Shown here in pieces: positions 9,526-18,689 of a stretch of DNA of 52,933 bases; position 1 is the first letter of the stretch, and every line of letters starts with the position of its first letter. The position numbers and the translations under genes are program-made. Source of the DNA: Teratosphaeria epicoccoides (Eukaryota; Ascomycota; Dothideomycetes; Mycosphaerellales; Teratosphaeriaceae); assembly GCA_021401465.1 (NCBI GenBank), contig JADDMT010000165.1, positions 1-52,933 on the forward strand, read 5' to 3'. The notes under the pieces were generated by a model. That model was not told where the DNA came from. It searched no databases and worked only from the letters and a program-made list of their open reading frames with translations.

Positions 9526-10371
9526 CTAGCGAGATTTGATCGTCTTGGGTACAGGAGTCCCGTTCTTTGGCACTCGGATAACAGGCAAAGGACCGCCTTG
9601 GCTACCGAACTCCTCTTCGGCTTTGGGAGCAATCACACCTAGACCTCTATCGGCTGGATGACAATACTCCAAACCCTTGTGCAACATTGAATGTTCCTGC
9701 AAAAACGGGTATCCGAGCAACACGTTCGGCACGCCGTCATGATCAGCATATTCCGCGCTCTGCTCCACGACGACGAAATTGACCTTCTCGAATATCCTCT
9801 TCGCAAATCCAGCCTCGAAACTGAGATCGACGGAGTGTTTTGCGAAGAATTTCGCGCCGCTGATGAGATTATATTGGTCTTTTTCGCTCTGTGTCATGGA
9901 TCGGAGACGCCGTTCCAAGTTCGGTCCCAGCAGGCGCTGCAGAGTGCTCAACTCAATGAGATTCAGGTCGGCGCCGGTGTCCATCTTGGCCCACATGGTG
10001 ACTTTGTAGTCACTGTGATCGACTGCCGTGAGCGGCATCCACATCTCGAACGCGGCAGAGCCGGCATCATGGTTCATGCGGTACAAGTCGTACCCGCGTT
10101 TCCTCGGCAGACGGATCCATTCGTACTCGGGATGGACACTGTCGTCGAAGTACTCGATCTGAGACTCTGCATGAGTGACGTCTGGCGTTATGGCGCGAGG
10201 CGTGAGTAGCTCCTGCTGCGGCGTACTCATGCGGCTGTCTGTGCCTTGCTCCAGGCGCTGGCGTTTGATGCCTCTCTTTGCTTCGAGGTCGCCATTTAGG
10301 TCCGTGCGACCATCGCTTGGAATGTCACCTGTTCCATACTCGATGGTGGAAGTGCGAGCTGCGGGTGCCAT
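9526..10371 (-). CDS. Stand-alone retropepsin-like aspartic protease domain protein
   Basis: Single exon, 281 aa. Residues 1-70 are disordered with a basic patch (KRGIKRQRL). From about residue 120 the protein has a retropepsin-like layout: WAKMDTGADLNLIE with the active-site triad DTG at 131-133, a beta-rich middle, and VLLGYPFL at 217-224, the hydrophobic-Gly motif that follows the flap and packs beside the active site in retroviral-type and Ddi1-type aspartic proteases. Such domains function as dimers, each chain giving one Asp. There is no reverse transcriptase, integrase or zinc knuckle nearby and the frame is intact, so it looks like a cellular gene, possibly domesticated from a Gypsy-type element (inference). 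Similar single-domain proteins are widespread in filamentous fungi. Proteolytic activity is not proven by the motif. Confidence 0.75.
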   Translation of the reverse strand: MAPAARTSTIEYGTGDIPSDGRTDLNGDLEAKRGIKRQRLEQGTDSRMSTPQQELLTPRAITPDVTHAESQIEYFDDSVHPEYEWIRLPRKRGYDLYRMNHDAGSAAFEMWMPLTAVDHSDYKVTMWAKMDTGADLNLIELSTLQRLLGPNLERRLRSMTQSEKDQYNLISGAKFFAKHSVDLSFEAGFAKRIFEKVNFVVVEQSAEYADHDGVPNVLLGYPFLQEHSMLHKGLEYCHPADRGLGVIAPKAEEEFGSQGGPLPVIRVPKNGTPVPKTIKSR

Positions 10372-11039
10372 TGTGCCCGTACACTTATAAGTCTGCGGTG
10401 TTTACGTGAGTGAGTATGATAAAGTCCTGCAAGCACACTTTTCAATGCCGGGTCGTGCTCATTTTATGGCTGTCAACAGGGCGGCCCCTTTCTGGGCCAG
10501 GGAAAGTCGCAGCCAATGCCAAGCTGCGAACCACGCGGTATAATCTCTTCCAGGCAAGAAGGCAGAGATGGTTGAGGTCTCAGCCTACTCCTGATCCCCG
10601 TTTCTAGGTCCTGATTGGTGGGAGCACATGGCTGTGTGGTAGCAACCGCGCCATTGACGTCCTGCTACATATTGCACTCACAAGTTGGACTACTTCACCG
10701 TGCGGCTGAGTTGCCGCAACCAAGTGGCCCAAGATCCGCGGACAGCAATTAGCAGAAACAACGGACCGAGTTGATTGCCCATCCTGCAACTATCTCATTC
10801 GTTGACGGCCAGAATACCAACACCTTGCGAACTTGTACTATGCTGGCTCACCATTGATAACATTACATCAACAGTGGTGACCTCACACATTTCTGGTGGT
10901 ATCGTGCATTGCGGCTGAGCAGCTGCAGTCGACCTGCATGACAATGCAGCATGCCGCATGTGCCTACCTTGATGCACGCTTTATTAGCCAGGCTCGCTGC
11001 ATTGCGGGAGTACAGAATGGGTGATAGCATTGCTTCCCA
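10372..11039. other. Divergent intergenic region, no gene seen
   Basis: Lies between two divergently transcribed genes, the retropepsin-like gene on the minus strand and the DUF6594 gene on the plus strand, and must hold both promoters. Short open frames only; no repeat or RNA gene was recognised. Confidence 0.4.
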
Positions 11040-12315
11040 TTGAAGCCCTCGGCTGTCACGATGTTTCCAGCAGCCAGCACAGCCGAAAAGCAATCGCCCA
11101 CTGCTCGGAGAAGCACTGCACCTGCTCTGTGGTCTGCCGAAGACATTGAGAAGCAGCATGATCATGCTAGCAGGCCTTCAGGTGTCAGAAGAGCAACGAC
11201 CAGCAGCAGTCTAGCATCGACTACCTCGCAATCAAGCCCGGTCTCACGGCATCGCATAGACTCGATGTCGACGGACACCACGTCAATCACCCCAACACTC
11301 CAGCGAAACCCAACGTGGCGCGTTTCGGATGAGGCTCTGCATGGCTACCCCAAGCTTGCAAAGTTCCTGGGAGAGACAGGCGGATACGCAATATATAAGC
11401 GCTTTGCTACACTGAATGCTCGGAACCTGCTCTATCACCAAGCCAAGCTGACGAGGCTGGAGCACGAGCTGAATGATCTCGAGAAGGTCATTGCTCATGA
11501 GCAGGATTTGCATTACAAGATTGACCATCTCTTCGACGATGAGCACGGTCCGACGACGGCGGCACAACAATTACGGCAGAAATACAAGGAGGTCAATCAT
11601 GCTTTGGAGAAGTACAATCGCCTGTTGCTGGAACAAGATCAGCTCCACAAACTGCATTCGCCCGACCCCACTTTCGTAGAACAAATATTCTACATTATAA
11701 ACAGTGACAAGTCTCCGAAGAAAGACTGGCTCGGACACCCAGAGAACACGGTATATGCGATTTGGGAGGACCGGAAGCCGGTCCAGTCAGACCTGGTGAC
11801 ACTGAACCCGGAGTTCAAGGAGCAAGATCTGTTTACCAAATTCTTCATCAGCACTTTCATCACTTGGTGGCATTGCATATACTCCTTCTTCGAGGTACTC
11901 ACCTCCCAGTGGCCATGCGTCAGGTCGAAGCTGATCCAGGTCTTCAGAAACCACACCCTGAGACCGATTTTGACGAGCAGGTCTACTCCAGCAAGGCAAT
12001 CAACAGGACCATGGGAGCCGTGGTGATGATCGCGGCATCCGCCCTGCCAACATGTAAGCTGAAGCATGGTTCAAGCTCCCTTTTAATACACTTGGCCGTA
12101 CTGAATTGTCTCCAGCCTCGATAGTTGCATTGTACTTCATCCACAGTCCAATTGGACGTCTGGTCTTCATCATTTGCTTCAGTATCGTCTTCGCTGCAGC
12201 GCTCGCGGTTTTCACCCAGTCGAGAAGGGTCGAGATTTTCGGTGCATCCCTGGCGTTGGCGAGTGTGCAGGTTGTTTTTGTCGGTACTGCGTTTGGAAAT
12301 GGGAACAATGGCTGA
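11040..12315 (+). CDS. DUF6594 membrane protein, 3 exons
   Basis: Exons 11040-11894, 11948-12053 and 12116-12315 give 386 aa. Intron 1 is 53 bp (donor GTACTC, branch GCTGATC, acceptor TTCAG); intron 2 is 62 bp (GTAAGC...CCAG). The disordered Ser/Thr-rich N-terminus is followed from about residue 97 by the DUF6594 hallmark: YPKLAKFLGETGGYAIYKRF then NARNLLYHQAKLTRLEHELNDLE, a helical and partly coiled-coil block. The C-terminus built by the two introns has three hydrophobic segments (GAVVMIAASALP, SIVALYFIHSPIGRLVFIICF, GASLALASVQVVFVG). This layout, a long cytosolic helical domain with three C-terminal membrane helices, is usual for this fungal family of unknown function. Without splicing the membrane part is lost. 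Intron 1 has a non-standard donor, so its exact ends are the least certain part. Confidence 0.82.
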
Positions 12316-12748
12316 GATCTGCGCGTGGTCTGCCTGACGTCGACTTACTTGGGTCCGTACATGTCGACGCTGTCTCATGTCGGCAGCCCGTGGTCAGAGC
12401 GAGGGGTGTAGTACTCATGAGGAGTGGAGGCGACCGATGAGCCTCTATGGCTCAACATGCCTGCCAACAGGTTTGTTGGTGCGGTGGTGTCGCAAGCATG
12501 CAACCAGAATCCCAGCCAGTGATGATAGCTGGGAGTGTAAGCTCTTGCAGTCGCCATTTTCGAATGCACCTATATGTCTTTCGGAAGCATCGAGCGGAAG
12601 AAGGTGACCATGTAGAGAAACGAAATCAGATCGAGATCCTCGGTGGCAGCCAAGACCACGCTACGTCAGTGTCATCGAAGAACTTTCTGCATCACATCTC
12701 ATCAATCCGCCAAACATCACGTCCACCACCAACCAGAGCACGACCAAA
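12316..12748. other. Intergenic, no gene seen
   Basis: 3' flank of the DUF6594 gene and promoter of the Gpi15 gene. No element was recognised. Confidence 0.35.
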
Positions 12749-13425
12749 ATGCTCTCAATCACCCGTCCAACCCCCACAACAGTCTCCTACACCGTCTCAA
12801 CACGCACCCCAACCCAAACCATCGCCTCCCGCGCCCGCAACCTCAGCCTCCTGCTCTCTCGCCTCCTCGCCGCGATCTTCCTCCTCACCTTACTCCTAAA
12901 TGAATACCGCCTAGCCTTCACAGCACCCACCTCCACCTCCACTCTCCAAAACTTCGAGCGCAACATCCTCTCCTCACCACTCGGCCATCTCGTAGCCTGG
13001 GTGGCGACTCACTCCACGCGACTCTGGCGCCTCATCATCGCTTCTGGAATCCTCTGGCTCATTTTTCGGAAGGCGTACACGGAGGAGTCGCTGCTGGTGA
13101 TCCGAGGTCTCGGTGTGCAGACGAGTACGAGCTCGCCGAGTTATCTTTGGACGAGCAGTACGCGGTTTATTCCGACGAGGAATATACAGGATGTGTTTAT
13201 TCATGAGGCATTTAAGGGGTTTGAAGTGAGGTTTTATCTTGCGATTGTGATTGAAGGGGAGGAGGATGTTGTGGTTGTATTCCCGGTGGGTTGTTTTGTG
13301 ATTATGTTGATGTTTGACGTGTACTGACTTACTCGCAGAACATACTACCACGGAGAGAAATTCTGGAAGAGGTGTGGAGGGGCACGAGAGCGTGTCTGTA
13401 CGAGCCTGCTGCCTCAAAGGAATGA
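12749..13425 (+). CDS. GPI15: PIG-H/Gpi15 subunit of GPI N-acetylglucosaminyltransferase, 2 exons
   Basis: Subunit of the ER membrane complex that transfers GlcNAc to phosphatidylinositol, the first step of GPI-anchor synthesis. Exon 1 is 12749-13285, exon 2 is 13339-13425, with a 53-bp intron (GTGGGT...CGCAG); the product is 207 aa. Two hydrophobic segments (about residues 33-50 and 90-105) form the hairpin typical of PIG-H. The conserved domain follows: EESLLVIRGLGVQT, the RFIPTRNIQDVFIHEAF signature, then VRFYLAIVIEGE and, across the splice, VVVFPNILPRREILEEVW, ending in CLYEP. Without splicing the conserved LPRREILEEV end is lost. The gene ends 24 bp from the end of the convergent pseudouridine synthase gene, so the 3' UTRs must overlap. 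Confidence 0.92.
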
Positions 13426-13449
13426 AGTTGAATTGGGGTTTATGAAGGA

Positions 13450-15150
13450 CTATCCATCCATGTCTACATCTAAAATCCCAGGACTGGCTTGCTTCGGTTC
13501 TAAGCCCTTACGAACAGCGTATCGCGCATTCACGACTTCTGGCGTCTCCATTTTCTCGCGCTGCATCAATGGGACGTACGTCCCTACAGTCCGTGGTCGC
13601 TCACTGCCGTCGAACACTCGGTCGCTTGCAATCGCATGGTCGCCATTCGCCACGCTTTGCTTGATCTGGTACCGGCCACCTTGCGCCTTCACGACATCAA
13701 TGAGCGAACGAGCAAGCACTTCATCGACTTTTCTCTTTCGCCACAACGCCCAGAGCTCATCCATGATGCCGTTACGGCCATACTTGCCATCGTCGATCCC
13801 CGGCACCACACGCTTTGAGGTGTCACGACCGCCATTCTCGTCACCCATATATATCCAATTCATGGCATCTTCGTGACCATGCTCCGGAAAACTGTCCATA
13901 CGGGCACGCCCAGTACCCTGCGAATCAGGAAAGGTGCAGTCCCATAGCACCAATGGTGCATCTGAGGCCATGTCATAGATGGGTTTGCCGGGACAGCTCT
14001 CAACGTCTAGCAGCTTATCGACGATGTCAGGCTTCTCATAACCTTGGCCGACCAAGAAAAGCACAGCAACCATATGTCGGACTTGATGCCACAAAAACGC
14101 TGAGCCTCTTACCTCCAAGTAGTACAACCCTACTCCGTCACCCTCAGATACCTCATGGATCCCAGCGTAGAAGATTCTGCGCTCCCAACTTGTGATCTGC
14201 TTGCTTGGATCTATCTTACACAGATTTCGAAAGTCATGCAGGCCTTTGTACTTTTCCGCTGCCTCTTGCATGGCATCGATGTCCAAGCAGCCTTCGTTGC
14301 TTGTAGGGGAAGGAGCAAAGGCAGGGTTGGTGAAGAAGTACCGGTACTTGCGCTCCTGACAATTGAAGCGGGCTGAGAAAGGCGGCGGGCCAGATGCGCC
14401 GGGTAGGGGTTGCAGTGGGCTAGGTGGAGGATCAGGACACCAAGCTAGGATACGAATATCGGGCGGCAGGACGCGGTTGAGGAGTTGAATGTAGGGTAGT
14501 TCATCCTTGATAGGATCCCATGATGGCTGCTCAACACTCGGATCTTCGCTGTCCATGGCCTCCTCCGATCGCTCTATCGCAGCCTTCATTTGGGTCTTGG
14601 GCTGTGCACTTCTGACATTTAAACCAACGACCTGCCCGAACGCACTGACACCCCGATCTGTCCTTCCGCACTTGCTGTAATCCACACCGTCCCAGCATAC
14701 CTGGTCTTCGCTCTTGCCATCAAAGTCTGGAAAGATAAGCCTCGTCTTCATCAACGCCTTCCATAGGGTCTCTTCGATCGTCGGCAATGGTGTTGTGTTA
14801 TTCAGATGATGTTCAAAGCCATTGTAGTTGCCGCCCAGGTATGCGAACTTGAGTGCAATATGTCTGGTATTGTAGCGAGATGGATCGAAGATTCTGACAG
14901 CTTTCTTCGACTTCTTCTTGAGCGGAGCTGGGGACGACGTATTTGAAGCGATATGCTTGGCGTTGAGTGCTCGGAGTTGTGCCTCGAGATCTGTGACCCG
15001 GCGCAATAGGTCGTTGTGTGAGAAGCCGGAGTAATCCATGCCGGAATGAGCTTGTCGCCGCAGTGCAGGATTGCATGAGTGGAAGTCTCTATGGCTGGTC
15101 TGCAAAGCTCTTCGCCACAGACACGCCAGTCGCGATGGCACACGACTCAT
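13450..15150 (-). CDS. DEG1: tRNA pseudouridine(38/39) synthase Pus3/Deg1
   Basis: Single exon, 566 aa, TruA family. Makes pseudouridine at positions 38 and 39 in the anticodon stem-loop of tRNAs. The catalytic motif CGRTDRGVSAFGQV contains the nucleophilic Asp165. Other family segments are ALKFAYLGGNYNGFE (about residue 98), ARFNCQERKYRYFF, YKGLHDFRNLCKID and the RGSAFLWHQVRHMVAVLFLVGQG block. A coiled-coil element (LLRRVTDLEAQLRALNAK, about 48-65) precedes the domain, as is usual in Deg1/Pus3 proteins. The first 37 residues are rich in Arg, Ser and Leu without acids and look like a mitochondrial presequence, while Met38 (MDYSGFSHNDLL) resembles the usual start. Alternative starts could give mitochondrial and nuclear/cytosolic forms (inference). 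It is convergent with the GPI15 gene. Confidence 0.93.
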   Translation of the reverse strand: MSRVPSRLACLWRRALQTSHRDFHSCNPALRRQAHSGMDYSGFSHNDLLRRVTDLEAQLRALNAKHIASNTSSPAPLKKKSKKAVRIFDPSRYNTRHIALKFAYLGGNYNGFEHHLNNTTPLPTIEETLWKALMKTRLIFPDFDGKSEDQVCWDGVDYSKCGRTDRGVSAFGQVVGLNVRSAQPKTQMKAAIERSEEAMDSEDPSVEQPSWDPIKDELPYIQLLNRVLPPDIRILAWCPDPPPSPLQPLPGASGPPPFSARFNCQERKYRYFFTNPAFAPSPTSNEGCLDIDAMQEAAEKYKGLHDFRNLCKIDPSKQITSWERRIFYAGIHEVSEGDGVGLYYLEVRGSAFLWHQVRHMVAVLFLVGQGYEKPDIVDKLLDVESCPGKPIYDMASDAPLVLWDCTFPDSQGTGRARMDSFPEHGHEDAMNWIYMGDENGGRDTSKRVVPGIDDGKYGRNGIMDELWALWRKRKVDEVLARSLIDVVKAQGGRYQIKQSVANGDHAIASDRVFDGSERPRTVGTYVPLMQREKMETPEVVNARYAVRKGLEPKQASPGILDVDMDG

Positions 15151-15439
15151 TACTCATCATCACGGGTCTCAATGAATCGAATTGATGTTTGAGAGTCATG
15201 ACAGCGGATTTACTTTGTCCCGCGCGCGTGCCCGCCTATGTACTGTGTGACCGGACCTCCGAGGGCATATGATCTTCTAAGATGTTGGAAGTTGGATGGA
15301 AATGACTGGCGGCACATCCTGTACGCTGTCCCCACGCAACTAGCCACTATTTCACTCGCAACCATGCCAAGATGGTGTCTATACCAATTGCTGATCAGCA
15401 GTCTCTGATCGGTCCTGCCATGGGCCATCCATGGCATCG

Positions 15440-17155
15440 TTACGAGTCTCGCCTCCAGGCTTCCCTTGTCTCCGCAGTGCTCGCAATGTCATTGACCTCG
15501 TCGTCCATATGCCGATACTTAAACCAAAACACCACAGTCTGGACCATTCCAACCATCCCAGGCACAGCATATATCCAGATCAGATAAGGATCGCGCATGA
15601 CTGGCATTACAATCTGTACCACAGCAGCGCTGAGTGCCATCGACGCGAAATATAGCGCCGTCACTAATGCCTTCATGTCCAAGGATGCATCATAGGCAAT
15701 CTCATAAGCCGTAGTCGAGTTCAGAACTTCCGCCAGACCCGCGAGCATATGCATAGGCAACTGCCACCAAAGGCTTATTGGCGAGACCAGGCCACTTGTC
15801 ACGGAGCAGCTCGTTGCTGCGTAGCCACATGGGGAAGTGGCGTAAATGCGCCATTGGAGCAGTGCGCTGACGAGAGCGATGACCAGGGAGAGGATGAAGC
15901 CGAGGGTCAGACGTCTGATCCTGCCAAAGCGGATGTTGTGTTTTTGTAGGTAGGGATTGACAAGGTAGAGCATGATGGGCGTGACGAGGAGGACGACGAT
16001 CGGATTGGCTTTGTGGAGTAGATCGTTTGGAACACCTTTCGTCGTCATAGACCCGGCTTGAGCAGTCGGGAGCGTCCCAATGCCACCTATGTTGATCTGG
16101 TATACAACAAAATATAAGAAGATCGTGCAGGCGCGAAGGATTTTGCGGATTTGGTTTGCGTCCTGCCCAGTCCAGGCAACCGGCTTGACACGCGCATTCG
16201 CCACCGGCGGTTTCGCAAAGTCGAGGAAGTCGCTTCGCCAGAAGCGGCCTTTGCTGTTCTTGAATGCATTCGCCAAGACTCTTAGCACGAGTCCTAGCTT
16301 ACTGCCTCTGGCCGGTGCCCAATCGATGCGACGACGTGTGTACCACAGGACGAGAGGCAGGGCGAAGTAGAGCATGGTTGGAATGGTGAAGGCAAGCCAG
16401 AAACCAACGTATCGCTCTGCAAAGGTGCTCGTGAGCGCAATGATTGCACCAATGTGGATGAAGAAGAAGAGGCATAGAGTAGCTCTCTGTTTCGTCACCG
16501 CAGGATCCACAATGACTTGCTCACACTTGTTTCCGTACTCTATCGTCTTCAGGTACGGTGCTGACTGCTCTATTTGGTCCAGCAGCGTGGGAGCAATGAG
16601 CGGCTTGAACATCCCAGCTCCAAGAGCCAGCATCAGCAACGATACGACGAAGGGAGCCACCGCTGTTCCAGTTGCGATCATTTGCGGTATCGCTGCGACA
16701 ATCATGACGACATGGGCTATGCCAGCGATCACTACGCCCCAAAATACCATCTTCCAGTATCCAGTCTTCGCATCTGCGGCCCAACCAGAGAACAAAGGCG
16801 CAGTCCATGCGAGGAACATGAAAAGTAGGCTCAGGGCGCTGGAGAATTGCAAGCCTCTGCCAAGTGCGCCCGCAGTCCTTTCAGAGCCGCGTGCAGGCGC
16901 GCCCCAGCCGTTACCGCCTTCAGGCAGAGGGTATTGCATGAAGTTGGTGAAGACAGTCTTGGCGCCATGATACGACGCGCGCTCAGCTAGCTCGACGATG
17001 CAGAGGAGATATGCTCTCTTGGGTATGTTGCCAGAGACTCTTCGTAGTGTTGATAGCTGTTCTTGGGTCGGTGCTGGAAGTTGCTCATCGCTGGAGACAG
17101 GGAAAATGTCTCCGCCAACAGCTTCAACGTTAACACTGAATTTCGCTCCTGTCAT
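15440..17155 (-). CDS. Proton-coupled oligopeptide transporter (POT/PTR2 family)
   Basis: About 571 aa from ATG 17155 (MTGAKFSV); the frame is open to 17302 and could add 49 residues that do not look conserved. Imports di- and tripeptides with protons across the plasma membrane. Family evidence: the proton-coupling ExxER motif appears as ELAERASYHG at the start of TM1, followed by the loop GGNGWGAPARGSERTAGALG typical of fungal PTR2 proteins, then WAADAKTGYWK (the GAxxADxxxG motif of TM2-3). About 12 hydrophobic segments are visible, with a hydrophilic central loop around RFWRSDFLDFAKP and a C-terminal half including NIGGIGTLPTAQAG. No frame break. It lies 289 bp upstream of the Pus3 gene on the same strand. 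Confidence 0.9.
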   Translation of the reverse strand: MTGAKFSVNVEAVGGDIFPVSSDEQLPAPTQEQLSTLRRVSGNIPKRAYLLCIVELAERASYHGAKTVFTNFMQYPLPEGGNGWGAPARGSERTAGALGRGLQFSSALSLLFMFLAWTAPLFSGWAADAKTGYWKMVFWGVVIAGIAHVVMIVAAIPQMIATGTAVAPFVVSLLMLALGAGMFKPLIAPTLLDQIEQSAPYLKTIEYGNKCEQVIVDPAVTKQRATLCLFFFIHIGAIIALTSTFAERYVGFWLAFTIPTMLYFALPLVLWYTRRRIDWAPARGSKLGLVLRVLANAFKNSKGRFWRSDFLDFAKPPVANARVKPVAWTGQDANQIRKILRACTIFLYFVVYQINIGGIGTLPTAQAGSMTTKGVPNDLLHKANPIVVLLVTPIMLYLVNPYLQKHNIRFGRIRRLTLGFILSLVIALVSALLQWRIYATSPCGYAATSCSVTSGLVSPISLWWQLPMHMLAGLAEVLNSTTAYEIAYDASLDMKALVTALYFASMALSAAVVQIVMPVMRDPYLIWIYAVPGMVGMVQTVVFWFKYRHMDDEVNDIASTAETREAWRRDS

Positions 17156-18689
17156 GTTCAAAACTGTTGCGTCGGCGAACACGAAGTGGTTCAGAAGGCA
17201 TCTCTTGACCAGCGTCGTCGGTTGCGCAAAGCTAACCCGGTTGGATCCGAATCTTGTTCTACTGCTGTCCAGTCGCGGCGTAGTGGTAAGCAAAATGGGC
17301 ATTCGCGGGACTGCTTAGATCAGGCTTTTGCATGTTACCATTTCCGATTGCAAATGGCGCAGACTTGGTGGAGACAGTATAGAACTCTCAATTCTGGTCA
17401 TGTTCCATCAGCATTGAAGCCAGAATTGCGCAACGTCGCGCACACAGGGCAGCGTGCGACTCGTGAGGTCGCTTTTGCTTCGTGAAGCTGTTTTTCCAGT
17501 TGCGAAGTTCCTGAGCGAAGCCGATTCTTTGATGTGCTGGCCACCAGCCTTGTCATGTGCTGGCGAGACGCTAGACCACTGCAACGCTCCAGGCGTCCAT
17601 CGCTGCACGTCTTTGGTCTCCTTTGATCTCTCATCGCTGTCGGCGGGAGGTAAATATGGCGGCAGCTACATGTCAGGATTGAGCTGGGTGACTATGGTCT
17701 AGACTTTCGGACGCTTTCTCTGATGTGCTCTGCAACCCAAGCGGCATCATAGTCACAGACGGCGCCTGTCTCAACATTGAGACGTCGTCCATGCAGCACT
17801 GCCATCCTCCAGGCTGGTACTCAGACTTCACAACGTGGCCCGGATCGAATGTCGAGTTTTGGGCCGACACGATTGGCGTCGCGGACGCGACCCGGACTCA
17901 CTCTCATAACACGAATGGAAACGACCATGATGAGTGTGTATACCAGACACAGTGCAGCAGGAAGTCCTATGGCTTTGTGAGCCGCGTTGTATAGACGGGA
18001 TGGCAGACCATGCGTGCGTGCTGACAGCGGCAACAGGATCCGGTCGACGAGGTCTACCGGTGCGAGTTCGACTGTTGAGGGTGCGTTCCTTTCGTTAGCA
18101 GCATTCAGTAGAAATGGCGTTGACGGTCGTGTAGAGCAGCGTGAATGTGCACTAGCATATGAGTTTTACGCAGATTCGATTCCGGACAATGTCAGCGTGG
18201 CTGGGACACTTGCTTTCTGTCAAGGACTTCCTGATATCGCTTCTGTGTCAGACAGTGTGAAGAGCGGCGATATGGTTATTGGTGACGGAGACGCGTCGTG
18301 TCGCGGACCGACGTGGTTCATGTAGATTTGGACAGCATGGGTACTACATGTATCATTCCTCGATGAAGCTGCACATGTGACGGATGGGCTCATGCTCGTT
18401 GCCGATGGATCAGACGGGTTATGAGGAGATATTCGTCGTTGTAATAAACTGTCGTCGGTATCCTGACCACATTATCCAATCGAGGTAAATCATATATGCA
18501 CTGACCAAGCACTACCTCCTAGCGCGTATGGAGTCGTTCAGAAAATAATGTTCGATAGGAGCCAAGGCGAATTACATACTGCCTTTCATCAACTCTTGTG
18601 CTATCGCTTTCCACGGCATCGCTTGTCATCAGCTTGTACCATTGATGAATTGAGAAAGATCTTTTCCCAAACCCTCGACCAGCGCAACG
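17156..18689 (+). other. Intergenic region with two open stretches of a possible decayed secreted protein
   Basis: Holds the divergent promoters of the PTR2-like and helicase genes. Within it, two plus-strand open stretches (about 17725-17994 and 17987-18325, different frames) read as protein-like sequence with several Cys (for example GACLNIETSSMQHCHPPGW, DECVYQTQC, then GTLAFCQGLPDIASVSDSV, DASCRGPTWFM). They could be pieces of one spliced or broken gene for a Cys-containing protein, but no start, signal peptide or convincing splice sites were found and the family is not recognised. Treat as unproven. Confidence 0.25.
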
